Positions 1 to 8,889 of a DNA stretch of 64,000 nt are shown piece after piece. The notes beneath the pieces are model-generated. The model worked only from the letters and a program-made list of their open reading frames with translations, had not been told where the DNA came from and searched no databases. Source of the stretch: Gemmataceae bacterium (lineage in GTDB: Bacteria; Planctomycetota; Planctomycetia; Gemmatales; Gemmataceae); assembly GCA_020847555.1 (NCBI GenBank), contig JADLBT010000067.1, forward strand, positions 11,315-75,314, written 5' to 3'. The translations under genes were made by a program, and so were the position numbers. Position 1 is the stretch's first letter. The number at the start of each line of letters is the position of its first letter.

Positions 1-914
1 CCCTGCCGCGTCTCCGGCAGATGTGGACCCACCTGTCGCGTTACACCGCCGGCATCGGCGTGCGCGGCCCGGGTGAAACGCAGCTGGAAGAAGACCGCCG
101 CCTGGTCGATGCGCGCATCCGCGACCTGAAAAATCGTCTCGTCGAGGTGCAGGCGCGCAAGGAGCGCGAGGTGCGCAGCCGCCGCGAGGAGCACACCGTC
201 TCGCTCGTCGGCTATACCAACGCCGGCAAGAGTACGCTGATGAACGCCCTCACCGGGGCCGGCGTCTACGTCGAGGACAAGCTGTTCTCGACCCTCGACA
301 CGCGCACCCGGCAGTGGCGGTTGCAGGACTGGGGCCGCGTCCTCCTCAGCGACACGGTCGGCTTCATCCGCGAGTTGCCGCACCACCTGATCGCGTCCTT
401 CAAGGCGACCCTGGAGGAGGCGCGGCAGGCGCGGCTGCTGCTGCACGTCGTGGACGCGAGCAACCCGACCGCCGAGGAGCAGATCCAGGCGGTCAACACC
501 GTCCTCGCCGAGCTGGGCTGCGCCGACAAGCCGACGCTGCTGGTGCTGAACAAGATCGACCGCGTAACGGACCGTTCGTACCTGGACGTGCTGCAGCAGA
601 ACCACAAGCGCGCGGTGGCCGTGAGCGCCGCGACCGGACAGGGGCTGGACGAGCTGCGCGAAGCGGTCATTGAGATGCTCAGCGCCGAGTTCGCGAACGT
701 CGAGGTGGACGTCGATGCGGGCCACGGGCGGGTGCTGGCCTACCTGGCGGCCCACGCGGAGATTTATCGCCAGGAATACGCCGACAACCGAGTGGTCCTG
801 CGCTGCCACCTGCCGCGTCACCTCATCCACCACATCCGCGAGCCGGACGTGCGCTTCCGGCTGCTGACCGAGAACGACGAACCCGCTTCCAGCGACGGTC
901 AGGCAGAGGGGTAG
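1..914 (+). CDS. hflX: GTPase HflX, 5'-truncated by window edge
   Basis: Ribosome-associated GTPase that splits or rescues stalled ribosomes. The reading frame is open from the first bases of the window, so only the C-terminal ~303 residues are present. The segment opens with the conserved family stretch GIGVRGPGETQLEEDRR, followed by a basic coiled helix, then the G domain: P-loop GYTNAGKST, switch region with DTVGF, NKID specificity motif and a G5-like VSAATGQG. It ends with the short HflX C-terminal domain. It is convergent with the next gene, with only 14 bases between the stop codons. Identity is secure; the true start lies upstream of this window. Confidence 0.95.
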   Translation, partial: LPRLRQMWTHLSRYTAGIGVRGPGETQLEEDRRLVDARIRDLKNRLVEVQARKEREVRSRREEHTVSLVGYTNAGKSTLMNALTGAGVYVEDKLFSTLDTRTRQWRLQDWGRVLLSDTVGFIRELPHHLIASFKATLEEARQARLLLHVVDASNPTAEEQIQAVNTVLAELGCADKPTLLVLNKIDRVTDRSYLDVLQQNHKRAVAVSAATGQGLDELREAVIEMLSAEFANVEVDVDAGHGRVLAYLAAHAEIYRQEYADNRVVLRCHLPRHLIHHIREPDVRFRLLTENDEPASSDGQAEG

Positions 915-928
915 CGGCTGGTCGTGAG

Positions 929-3900
929 CTACGGCTTCCCCTTGTCCCGGTCGCGCTCTTCCATGGCGCGCTTTTTCGCCCGCATCAGGCGGCTCGCGAA
1001 ATCGCCCGCCTCGTCCGCCGCGGGCTGCGCCTGCGGCGCCGGCCGCGGTTCGGGACGCGGCGCCGGCCGCGGTTCGTCGGCGGACGGCGGTGGGGCCGAG
1101 GTCGGCCCCCCTTCGCCCTCGAAGCGCCTGGCCGCCCTGTCCTTCTCCAGCGTTTCGCCCAGCTGTACCTTGCGGCTCTGCAGGCGGTCGAGGAACTCCG
1201 GCGCGCGCTCCGCGGGCGCCTGCCCGCGCAGGTGCGCCCACGCCGCCTGGGCCGTCCCCGCCAGTTTCAGGGGGTCCAGAGCGATGCGCCGCACCGCCAC
1301 GTCGAAGAACAGCCCCACGCCCGTCAGCAGCACCAGCCAGAACCAGATCGACTGCAGCGACCGCGTCCGCACTGCCGCCGGCCGGAACACCTCGCCCGAC
1401 TCCGCCACCTGCCGCAGCGCCGCCGCCTCGTCCGGATAGATCTTGCCGCCGGTCATCTCGGCCAGCCGTACCAGCAGCCCGGTGTTGCTCTCCATCTCGG
1501 CGAACTCCGGCGAGTACGGGATCGACACCCCGCCGCGCGCCGCGTCCACCACCTCAGCGACGGTCGTCTTCTGGCCGTCCTTTCCGACCACCGTCTTCCT
1601 GCGCGACGCCTGGACGTGGATGAAGTACGAGCCGACGTCCTCCGCCCGCACCTCCGCCTCGTAGACGCCTACCCCCTTCTGGGTGAACTGCAACTCCGGG
1701 AGCCGGCCGTCGGCGCCCTTGAGGGACGGCGACGTGATCCCGCCGCGCAGGTCCAGGTCGGTGATCGGCCGGCCGTCCTTGTCGCGGGTGTGGACCGTCA
1801 CCTTCACCTTCCCGTCGCGTACCTCGGTCGTCAGCGTCAGATTCTTGCCCGTCTCGACGGCGCGCAGCGACCAATCGACGACCTGCTCCCAGAACTTCGC
1901 GTGCATCGGCGTGCTCGCCCAGTCGAGATCCCACGCCGTCGGATCCTTCGCCCGCGCGTCGCTGGTGAACGCGACCGCCTTGCCCAGCCCGTAGTGCCAG
2001 TACGCCAGGATCGGGAACGTCTCCTTCTTCTCGTGCTTGACGATCGGCACGCGCACCAGCGGCCCCGGCCGGGGCGTCGTGCGCACGAACCCGTGCAGCC
2101 GCTCCAGGTTCTCCGGCATCCCCTCGGTCGGCCCCGCGCGCTCGACCAGCGTCGGCACGAACGGCTTGTCGTGGATGAAGCTCTTGCTGATCAGGCGCGT
2201 TTCCTTGATGTAGATCGCGGGCAGCTGCTTCGGATCCTTGACGTAATACGACCGGCCGCCGGTCGCGTCGGCCGTCTTCTTCATGCGCGCCACCTCCGCC
2301 TGGCCGTGCGAGGTAATGCAGACGGTTGTGCAGGTGATCCGCGCCGCCTTGATCGCGGCCAGCGTCTTCATCGGCGGCTGCCAGTGGTCGCCGTCGCTGA
2401 TGAAAATGATGTGCTTGGTCCCGAGGTTGTGTTTCGGATCGGACAGGGCCGCGAGCGCCATCTTCAGCGACGGATCGGCGTCCGGCATGTCGCCGGGGCT
2501 CATCGTGTCGAGCAGGCGGTGCAGCCGCAGCCGGTTGGCGCCGACCTGCTGAAACGGGATGTGCCAGCTGTGGCCCTGATTCTTGCCCTGGCCGTCCCAG
2601 TTGTAGTGCAGCACGCCGACCATGTCCATCGGCGCCAGCTTCTCGATCGCAAGCTGGGCGATCTTCTTCTGCCACATGTTCCCCTCGGCGATTTCCGAGG
2701 CGTGCATGATGAGCACCAGTCCGCTTTTGCCCTCGACCTCCATCGAGCGCAGGTCGCACGTCACCGGCAGCGCCTTCTCGACCTCCGTCCCCTGCCACCC
2801 GCCGGCCCCGTATCCCTGCGGGCCGCCGATCATCACCAGCCCGCTGCCCTGGTCGTGGACGGCCGCGCGGATCACCTTCTGCTGCCCGTCGGTCAGCGTC
2901 TCGGCCGGGATGTTCGCCAGGATGAGGGTGTCGAAGCGCGTCAGGAACTGGGTCAGCTGCGTCGGCTCCTGCGGCAGCTGCCCGGGCAGGACGGCCAGCA
3001 CACGCAGGCTCGACCTGGTCTTCTGCAGCCGTTCGACGAGCAGTCGGTGCTCGCCGGCCTTGCCCTCTACCAGCAGAATCGCGCGCTGGCCGCGCGCGAT
3101 CACGCTCGCGCTGGCCCGGTTGTTCTCGACCCGGTCGGCGACCAGCCCCTCGCGTACCACCTTCCCGGCCCCGTCCTCGACGCGCAGCGGGACGAACTTG
3201 GCCTCGTAGGTGTACGCCTCCTTCTTGCTCGGCGGTTGCTGGAAGTAGAACGCGGTCAGCCCCTGGCGGACGCGCACCTCGGTTTCGAGGATCGGCTCGT
3301 CCTCGAACACCGGCTCATCTCCCTCTCCATCTCCCCCCTTGCGGATGGCCATACTCTTCTTGAGGAGCTTCAAGTTGCCGACCACCACGCCCGGGTTGAA
3401 GCTGCGGATGACGATGCGGATCGGCAGGCGCGACTCCTCCTCGGTCACCGCCGGCACCTCGATGCGCTCGACGAGTACCTCGTCCTGGTTGCGACGCCCG
3501 GCGGCGATTGGGACCACGTCGATCTCAACGCCGTTTTGCCTGGCGATGAGCGCGACCTCCTCCGCCTTGCCCAGGTTTTCGTTGCCGTCGCTGATCAGAA
3601 CGATGCGGCGAGCGCTGCCTTCGGGGAACGACGCCAGCGCGAGCTTGAGGGCGCCGGCGATATCGGTGTAGGTCTTCTCGACCTCGCTCTCAACCTTCTT
3701 GAGGTTGAAGCGCGGCACGCTGGCCGGCGGCAACTCCAGGCGCGGCCACCGGCCGAAGACGATCAACCCGCTGCCGTCGCGCGTGTGCTTCGGACCGCGC
3801 TTCGCGACCGCATCGTTGATGAACCGGAGCAGGCGTTGCTCGCGCAGATCCTTGCCCCCGCCGTCGCCCTCGAACTCGGGTGGGATGCTGAGCGAGCGGT

Positions 3901-4675
3901 CCCAGACGAACAGAACCGTGACGGCCTCGTGACTGCGGCGCAGGTGGACCTCGGCGAGCGCCAGGGTGAGGAAGACAACGAGCAGACAGCGCAGGGTGAT
4001 GGCGACCCAGCGCCGGACCGGCCCCAGCCCCGATAGCGACCGGAAACCGAGCGCGACGACCACCGGCACCAGCAGGAGCAGCAGCAGCCAGCCCGGCTCG
4101 GCGATGCCGACGTGCCCGCTGCCGAACACGCCGGCCACCCCGGCACACAGGTCGCGCAGCACCGCGCCCGCGGGGGCCGCCGTCATCCCTCCGAGCGCGA
4201 CCAGGGCAGCGGCGCCGGCGGCGTACCCGAGGGTCGCGGACCAGTAAGCGTTGAGGAACAGAGTAAGCACGAGCCCCAGCACGGCGAGCAGGGTGGCGGT
4301 GGCAAGGACCACCCCGACGATGCTGTCCGGGAAGGCGAGCGCGCCGGCGCTCATCAGGCCGCACGCCGCACAGCCCAGCCAGGGCCGCCGGTCAATCAGC
4401 GCGGTGAGGAACAGGCCGGCCGGAACGACCGCCAGGGCCGCGATCAGGAGAGCGCCGCGCCACCCGGTCCCGGCCTCATTCTCATCCGGGGCGAACAGCG
4501 CGACGAGGACCAGGATGGCCCAGAGCCCGAAGGTGGCAGTGGCAATCGCGCCGGGGAGCGGGCTGGGCTCGTCCTCATGCCGCCGCGAGCGCAGAAACGG
4601 GGCCAGCGCCGCAACCCCAAACAGGGCGGCCGTCCAGAGGCGCACGGTCAACTCGGAGGCGTAGAGGTGATCCAT
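929..4675 (-). CDS. Large membrane protein with two VWA domains and a GATase1-like domain
   Basis: About 1,248 residues. The N-terminus has several hydrophobic helices, and more follow up to roughly residue 240. Then comes a VWA domain (VWDRSLSIPP, metal-site-like D-x-S-x-S), a beta-rich segment, a glutamine-amidotransferase-like fold (VMIGGPQGYGAGGWQGTE) and a second VWA-like domain (HIIFISDGDHW). A further TM helix near residue 1150 precedes a charged Pro-rich tail. This architecture is common in planctomycetes and is usually labelled VWA or 'glutamine amidotransferase', but no catalytic Cys is evident, so enzymatic activity is doubtful. I chose the ATG at 4675, preceded by AGGA about 10 bases upstream; an in-frame GTG at 4714 is possible. 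The NHL lipoprotein gene lies just upstream on the same strand (42 bases), so the two are probably cotranscribed. Confidence 0.88.
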   Translation of the reverse strand: MDHLYASELTVRLWTAALFGVAALAPFLRSRRHEDEPSPLPGAIATATFGLWAILVLVALFAPDENEAGTGWRGALLIAALAVVPAGLFLTALIDRRPWLGCAACGLMSAGALAFPDSIVGVVLATATLLAVLGLVLTLFLNAYWSATLGYAAGAAALVALGGMTAAPAGAVLRDLCAGVAGVFGSGHVGIAEPGWLLLLLLVPVVVALGFRSLSGLGPVRRWVAITLRCLLVVFLTLALAEVHLRRSHEAVTVLFVWDRSLSIPPEFEGDGGGKDLREQRLLRFINDAVAKRGPKHTRDGSGLIVFGRWPRLELPPASVPRFNLKKVESEVEKTYTDIAGALKLALASFPEGSARRIVLISDGNENLGKAEEVALIARQNGVEIDVVPIAAGRRNQDEVLVERIEVPAVTEEESRLPIRIVIRSFNPGVVVGNLKLLKKSMAIRKGGDGEGDEPVFEDEPILETEVRVRQGLTAFYFQQPPSKKEAYTYEAKFVPLRVEDGAGKVVREGLVADRVENNRASASVIARGQRAILLVEGKAGEHRLLVERLQKTRSSLRVLAVLPGQLPQEPTQLTQFLTRFDTLILANIPAETLTDGQQKVIRAAVHDQGSGLVMIGGPQGYGAGGWQGTEVEKALPVTCDLRSMEVEGKSGLVLIMHASEIAEGNMWQKKIAQLAIEKLAPMDMVGVLHYNWDGQGKNQGHSWHIPFQQVGANRLRLHRLLDTMSPGDMPDADPSLKMALAALSDPKHNLGTKHIIFISDGDHWQPPMKTLAAIKAARITCTTVCITSHGQAEVARMKKTADATGGRSYYVKDPKQLPAIYIKETRLISKSFIHDKPFVPTLVERAGPTEGMPENLERLHGFVRTTPRPGPLVRVPIVKHEKKETFPILAYWHYGLGKAVAFTSDARAKDPTAWDLDWASTPMHAKFWEQVVDWSLRAVETGKNLTLTTEVRDGKVKVTVHTRDKDGRPITDLDLRGGITSPSLKGADGRLPELQFTQKGVGVYEAEVRAEDVGSYFIHVQASRRKTVVGKDGQKTTVAEVVDAARGGVSIPYSPEFAEMESNTGLLVRLAEMTGGKIYPDEAAALRQVAESGEVFRPAAVRTRSLQSIWFWLVLLTGVGLFFDVAVRRIALDPLKLAGTAQAAWAHLRGQAPAERAPEFLDRLQSRKVQLGETLEKDRAARRFEGEGGPTSAPPPSADEPRPAPRPEPRPAPQAQPAADEAGDFASRLMRAKKRAMEERDRDKGKP

Positions 4676-4717
4676 GAGTGGCCCATCCTGCGGCGGCGAG
4701 TGCCCCGATCTCACGGG

Positions 4718-5641
4718 TCAGAAGGCGATGCGCTGGACCCGGTCGTTCTCGCTGTCGATTACATGAACGCGGCCGCGGCTGTCCACGGCCAGCGCCCACG
4801 GGCTCCCCAGGCGCCCCGGCTCCCGTCCGGGGCCGCCCCAGCAGCCCTTCGGCTCGCCTCCGGGCGTGAACTTCTGCACCCGGTTGTTGCCGTACTCGAC
4901 GACGTACAGGTATTTCCCGTCCGGCGCAAAGGCCAGGTCATACGGATACGACAGCTGCCCCGGCTCGCGGCCGGCCTGGCCCCATACGGCCACCCGTTCG
5001 CCGTCGCGCGTGAACACCTGGATGCGGTGGTTGCAGGCGTCGGCGACGTAGAGGTTGCCGTCCGGCCCGAGCGCCAGGGCGCGGATGCGGGCGAACTGGC
5101 CCGGCTCGGTGCCCGGTTCGCCCCAGCACTTCACGAACCGCCCGGCAGCGTCCAGCTTCGTGATGCGCTGGTTCTCGCCGAACTCCGCGACGTAATAGAA
5201 CCCGTCGCGGTCCTGGACGGCGTCGCTGACGTACCCGAGTTGGCCCGCGGCGGTCCCGGCCTTGCCGCCAATGGTCCGCAGCCGTTTGCCTTCGGGTGAG
5301 TAGATGCGCAGGGCGTGGTAGTGCGAATCGCTGACGAGCAGGTTGCCGTCGCGGTCGATGCTCAGCCCGCTCGGGCGGCCGTTGCTGAAGTCCGGGGTGG
5401 TCCAGGTCTGGCCGAGGTGCTTGCCGTCGCGGTCGAAGACCTGAATGCGAGCGGTCCAGTCCACGAGGTAAAGGCGGTCCTGCGCGTCGATGGCGGCGGC
5501 GCGCGGCTTGACCAGCTGGCCGTCCTGCACGCCGCGCCGGCCCCACATGAGTTCCGGCTGGGCGCTTGTACTGCCGCAGCCCGCCGCGAGCGCCACGAGC
5601 AGGATGAGCGGCCGGCATGGCCGGCGCGACGGGTGGGCCAT
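4718..5641 (-). CDS. NHL-repeat beta-propeller lipoprotein
   Basis: About 307 residues. The N-terminus MAHPSRRPC leads into a hydrophobic segment ending in the lipobox LAAGC, so export and lipidation are predicted. The mature part is a series of six NHL repeats with the recurring pattern G-x-L-Y-V-x-D..N-x-R-V/I-Q-x-F (for example LYVADACNHRIQVF, YVVEYGNNRVQKF, VHVIDSENDRVQRI), consistent with a six-bladed propeller. Such propellers usually bind proteins or ligands; no substrate can be named. The ATG at 5641 gives a proper signal peptide; a longer frame to 5683 would put 14 unlikely residues in front of it. The stop lies 42 bases before the VWA gene. Confidence 0.85.
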   Translation of the reverse strand: MAHPSRRPCRPLILLVALAAGCGSTSAQPELMWGRRGVQDGQLVKPRAAAIDAQDRLYLVDWTARIQVFDRDGKHLGQTWTTPDFSNGRPSGLSIDRDGNLLVSDSHYHALRIYSPEGKRLRTIGGKAGTAAGQLGYVSDAVQDRDGFYYVAEFGENQRITKLDAAGRFVKCWGEPGTEPGQFARIRALALGPDGNLYVADACNHRIQVFTRDGERVAVWGQAGREPGQLSYPYDLAFAPDGKYLYVVEYGNNRVQKFTPGGEPKGCWGGPGREPGRLGSPWALAVDSRGRVHVIDSENDRVQRIAF

Positions 5642-5703
5642 GACGACGTTACCCCCGGTGCCCCGAACGCCTGTTGACTCCACCTCAGGCTAACAGGTCG
5701 GTG

Positions 5704-6078
5704 TCAGGTTTGCCAGTGGATAGGAGGGACGGGAAGGGAGGGCCGAGGTCGCCGCGCCAGTTCCACGTCGCACGTCCGGTTCCTGGCGTTCCTGTTCCAT
5801 TCCACCACAACAAGCGCACCGCAGTCGTAGTTGAGGGGTTGACGCAGTCCTTCACGGAAGACTTCCCACACCAGATTGTCTATGTTGTCGTCTCCCCCGT
5901 AACTACGCCAGAGCACATGGTGGACCTGCCAGCCAGCGTCCAAGTGAGACTTTCCTCCGCCGGTGAAACCCCGGTCGGCGAAGAAGACCCCTCTCCGTTC
6001 CAGGCGGGGCGAGTATTTTATGGAGTAGATGGATTGGCAAAAGGCAAGGTTACCACCTTCACCCAGGATGGCAAGCAA
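5704..6078 (-). CDS. HNH-motif ORF, probable gene remnant
   Basis: A 124-codon frame starting with TTG; the frame is open only to a stop at 6109-6111 and contains no ATG start. Its centre reads GWQVHHVLWRSYGGDDNIDN followed by LV, which matches the HH...R-S-x-G-G-x-D-x-x-x-N-L core of HNH nuclease domains such as those at the C-terminus of group II intron proteins or in small HNH toxins. The usual downstream C-x-x-x-H of HNH proteins is not seen. The surrounding patch is visibly poorer in G+C than its neighbours (about 50-62% in lines I counted). I read it as a horizontally acquired gene fragment; the opposite-strand frame 5674-6177 shows no family signature. Confidence 0.4.
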   Translation of the reverse strand: MLAILGEGGNLAFCQSIYSIKYSPRLERRGVFFADRGFTGGGKSHLDAGWQVHHVLWRSYGGDDNIDNLVWEVFREGLRQPLNYDCGALVVVEWNRNARNRTCDVELARRPRPSLPVPPIHWQT

Positions 6079-6235
6079 GAACCGCGCGATTGGTCTGTTG
6101 CTGTTGTGTCACGCTGGCGCCAGGGTGGGTCGGCAGTGCAATTCGCGAGTGGACTGCGCCCCTCCGAACCGCTGTAATACGGGCATGCCCGCATTCCGGA
6201 CCGCCCTCCTCACGCCTTCGACAGGGAGTTGAACC

Positions 6236-6442
6236 ATGCTGCTCAGCACGGCGGGGCGCTGGCGGTTGCCCGGACCGCTGACGCCGTTCAGCGCCATCGA
6301 CCTGCTGGAACGCATCCGGCACGAGGAGCTGGTGCGGGCCATTCGTGCTCTGGAGCGGCGCTACTTCACGGCCAGCAACGGCAACGAGGCCGCCCACGGC
6401 CACGCGGATCTGCGGACGATCGCCGAGGGCTGGCTGCGGTAG
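6236..6442 (+). CDS. Small hypothetical protein (68 aa)
   Basis: A short frame with a good ribosome-binding site: AGGGAG seven bases before the ATG. The product starts hydrophobic/basic, then has a charged helical stretch (LLERIRHEELVRAIRALERR) and ends TIAEGWLR. No TM segment or signal peptide is clear, and I do not recognise a family. It precedes the PQQ-propeller gene by about 80 bases on the same strand and could share its transcript. Codon use is GC-rich like the neighbours, unlike the HNH patch just upstream. Confidence 0.55.
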   Translation: MLLSTAGRWRLPGPLTPFSAIDLLERIRHEELVRAIRALERRYFTASNGNEAAHGHADLRTIAEGWLR

Positions 6443-6524
6443 GCGGACGGCGGCGCGCCTGGCCTCCGGTGAGACCGCGCGTCAGACGGTTCGAGTGATG
6501 TCCCTGATCGGAAAGGACTGATTG

Positions 6525-7757
6525 ATGCGACGCTATCTTCTCGTGCCGGCCGCCCTGGCGGCGCTGTCGGCGATCGGTGCCAACTGGATGCAGTTCCGCG
6601 GGCCAGGGGGGCTGGGGAGCAGCCCCGAGAAAGGGCTGCCGACGACCTGGTCCTCCCAGGAGAACATCGTTTGGCGGACACAGCTGCCCGGGCCGGGGAC
6701 GTCGAGCCCGGTCGTGGTCGGCAAGCGCGTCTACCTGACGTGCTACACCGGCTACGGCGTCGAGCCGGGCCAGGGCGACATGGCGAACCTGATGCGGCTG
6801 CTCGTATGCGTCGATCGCCCCACCGGCAAGATCCTGTGGACGCGGGACTTCAAGCCCCTGTTGCCCGAGTCGAGGTACGTGGGCGGCAACAACACCCAGC
6901 ACGGCTACAGCTCCAGCACCCTCGCCAGCGACGGGAAGCGCCTGTACGCCTTCTTCGGCAAGTCGGGTGTCTACTGCCTCGACCTGGACGGCAAGGAGAT
7001 CTGGCGCGCCAGCGTCGGCACGAAAACGAACGGGTGGGGCTCGTCCAACTCGCCGGTTCTTTTCAAGAACCTGGTCATTATCAACGCCAGCATCGAGAGC
7101 GGCTCCCTGGTCGCGCTGGATCGGGACAGCGGCAAGGAGGTGTGGCGCGCCGACGGCATCCGGTCGTCGTGGAACACGCCGGTGCTGGTGGACGTGCCGA
7201 AGACCGGGCCGGAACTGGTGCTCAACGAGTCGAGCGCGGTCATCGCGTTCGATCCGGCCACCGGCAAGGAACTGTGGCGCGTCACCGGGTTCAACGGGTA
7301 CGTGTGTCCGAGCGTGGTGGCCCACAAGGACGTGGTCTACGTCGTCCGCGGCGGGGCGCTGGCGATCCGGGCCGGCGGGCGCGGCGATGTCACCAACTCG
7401 CACGTCCTGTGGCGCACCAAGGGCTCGTCCCTGGTCGCCTCGCCGGTGTACCACGACGGCCACCTCTACTGGGCCGCCGGGAACGCCTTCTGCCTGGACG
7501 CGGCCACGGGCAAGGACGTGTACCGCAACCGCCTCGGCGGGAACTACTACGCCTCCGGCCTGGTCGCCGACGGCAAGATCTACTATGTGTCGCGCTTCGA
7601 CGGCACGTTCGTCGTCCCGGCCGAGCCGAAGTTCAAGGTGCTCGCCCACAACAAGTTTGCGGACGACCCCAGCCGCACCAACGCCAGCCCGATCGCGGAC
7701 GAGGGGCACATCCTCATGCGGACCGACCGCTACCTGTACTGCATTGGGAAGAAGTGA
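6525..7757 (+). CDS. Exported PQQ-like beta-propeller protein
   Basis: About 410 residues. A short hydrophobic N-terminus (MRRYLLVPAALAALSAIGA) is probably a signal peptide. The mature protein begins with WMQFRGPGGLG, the opening motif of the planctomycete outer-membrane-assembly/PQQ-like family. It then has repeated blades with W-R or W-x-A-D cores and 'D-x-x-T/S-G-K-x-x-W' signatures (DRPTGKILW, DRDSGKEVW, FDPATGKELW, DAATGKDVY). This predicts a seven- or eight-bladed propeller, but no residues prove PQQ binding or dehydrogenase activity. The ATG at 6525 has GAAAGGA nine bases upstream; the TTG at 6522 is less likely. A strong hairpin follows the stop. Confidence 0.85.
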   Translation: MRRYLLVPAALAALSAIGANWMQFRGPGGLGSSPEKGLPTTWSSQENIVWRTQLPGPGTSSPVVVGKRVYLTCYTGYGVEPGQGDMANLMRLLVCVDRPTGKILWTRDFKPLLPESRYVGGNNTQHGYSSSTLASDGKRLYAFFGKSGVYCLDLDGKEIWRASVGTKTNGWGSSNSPVLFKNLVIINASIESGSLVALDRDSGKEVWRADGIRSSWNTPVLVDVPKTGPELVLNESSAVIAFDPATGKELWRVTGFNGYVCPSVVAHKDVVYVVRGGALAIRAGGRGDVTNSHVLWRTKGSSLVASPVYHDGHLYWAAGNAFCLDAATGKDVYRNRLGGNYYASGLVADGKIYYVSRFDGTFVVPAEPKFKVLAHNKFADDPSRTNASPIADEGHILMRTDRYLYCIGKK

Positions 7758-7776
7758 GGACCGCGCAAACCCGCCC

Positions 7777-7810
7777 GCAACCGCCTTGCCGGTCCCGGCA
7801 AGGCGGTTGC
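7777..7810. terminator. Perfect 15-bp hairpin between convergent genes
   Basis: Left arm 7777-7791 (GCAACCGCCTTGCCG), loop 7792-7795, right arm 7796-7810, with no mismatch. It lies 19 bases after the PQQ-propeller stop and 17 bases from the rex stop, so it can act as a bidirectional transcription end. There is no clear T-run on either side. Confidence 0.6.
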
Positions 7811-7827
7811 GCCCTGGGACCGGCTGG

Positions 7828-8508
7828 CTACTCGCCGGCCCCGAGCTGGACCAGGAACGCGAGCTGTTCCAGCTGGACGGTCAGGTCCACCGCGACCAGG
7901 CTGACGTGCGACGGCAGCCGCAGCACGACCGGAGCGAAGTTCAGCACACCGCGGATGCCGGCGGCCACGAGGGCGTCGGCAACGAGTTGGGCGGCCTCTG
8001 CGGGAACGGTGAGGATCCCGAGTTCGGCCCCGGTGGCAGCGATGACCGCCGGCATCTGCTCGGGCGAGTGGATCTCCAGGTCATCGACCCGCTGGCCAAC
8101 CTTCCCGGCGTCCGTGTCGAACAGGGCGACGATGCGAAATCCCTGCTGCCGGAACCCGCGGTAGCGCAGCAGCGCGCGGGCAAGGTTGCCGACGCCGACG
8201 ACGACTACCCTCCACTCGCGGTCGATGCCGAGCTTGCGGCGCAGGGCTGCTATCACCTCCTGGGTCGGGTAGCCGACGCCGGGGTGGCCGAGGTTGCCGA
8301 GGTAGGCGAGATCCTTGCGGACCTGGGCGTCAGTGATGCCGAGAGCCTCGCCGAGCTGGCTGCTGGAGACGGTCCGCACGCCCGTGTGGTGGAACTGTTC
8401 GAGGTGGCGCAGGTAGAGGCTGAACCGGGCGACACTGGCCCGGGACAGGCGCGGCTCGCCGTTGGCGGCACCGCCGGGCGTCTCGGGGGAAGGATCCGCT
8501 TTCGCCAT
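7828..8508 (-). CDS. rex: Redox-sensing transcriptional repressor Rex
   Basis: Rex dimers sense the NADH/NAD+ ratio and repress respiratory and fermentative genes. The 226-residue length is typical. The N-terminal winged helix (about residues 20-95) contains the family motif SSSQLGEALGITDAQVRKDL and the G-x-x-G-V-G-Y wing. The Rossmann domain starts with VVVVGVGNLARALL, the dinucleotide-binding loop, and continues through FDTDAGKVG and the ELGILTVPAEAAQ and GIRGVLNFAP segments that are diagnostic of Rex. The gene stands alone, divergent from the sulfatase gene. I did not find an obvious TTGTGAA-type operator nearby. Confidence 0.95.
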   Translation of the reverse strand: MAKADPSPETPGGAANGEPRLSRASVARFSLYLRHLEQFHHTGVRTVSSSQLGEALGITDAQVRKDLAYLGNLGHPGVGYPTQEVIAALRRKLGIDREWRVVVVGVGNLARALLRYRGFRQQGFRIVALFDTDAGKVGQRVDDLEIHSPEQMPAVIAATGAELGILTVPAEAAQLVADALVAAGIRGVLNFAPVVLRLPSHVSLVAVDLTVQLEQLAFLVQLGAGE

Positions 8509-8889
8509 GCTCCGCTTTGCAAACCTCCGTTCCCGCCGCTCCCCCCCGCTTACTGGAGTCTAGCCGCCTCCGCGCACCCGGTCAAGCTGACCGGCCGCGC
8601 CTGTGCAAGGCATTGGAACTACCGGACCAAACTCCTATCCGAGCCCGCAGCGCCAGCGCGGGACGAGACACCACCCCGCGCTGGCGCTGCGGGCTCGGAC
8701 AGAATGACCGCCACGGTGTCTGGTCCGATATCGCTTGGCGAACTGCTCCGGGGAGGAGAGGGGCAAGATGGGCGCCGGAGCGGCGTGCGGGGTTGTCCGG
8801 CGCCCGGCAGCTGCGTAATTCATTTCTGGGCTCGGGAGTGCCCCCGGGCCGACAGAGCTACCCCGCGCTTTCCCCGGAGGATACGTCAC
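8509..8889. other. Intergenic region between rex and sulfatase
   Basis: A 381-base divergent intergenic stretch with no credible ORF. It contains the large hairpin at 8638-8699. Just outside it there is a looser inverted pair, CGGACCA (near 8623) and TGGTCCG (near 8723). The sulfatase ribosome-binding site GGAGG lies near the right end. Confidence 0.6.
8638..8699. repeat. Family-1 dispersed hairpin, 25-bp perfect stem
   Basis: Left arm 8638-8662 begins TCCGAGCCCGCAGCGCCAGC; right arm 8675-8699 is its exact reverse complement, with a 12-base loop between them. Related hairpins with the AGCCCG(C/G)AGCG(C/T)CAGCGC core occur at 10387-10440, 47135-47190 and 51822-51882, showing a dispersed family rather than an isolated terminator. 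Confidence 0.8.

Noticed and set aside
1232..4036. 934-codon plus-strand frame opposite the VWA gene
   Set aside because: It is a GC-driven shadow of the minus-strand gene: Arg/Pro/Asp/His-rich composition, no domain motif, while the opposite strand encodes clear VWA and amidotransferase-like motifs.
5674..6177. 167-codon plus-strand frame in the low-GC patch
   Set aside because: No recognisable motif and no ribosome-binding site; the opposite strand has an HNH core, so this frame is probably its shadow.
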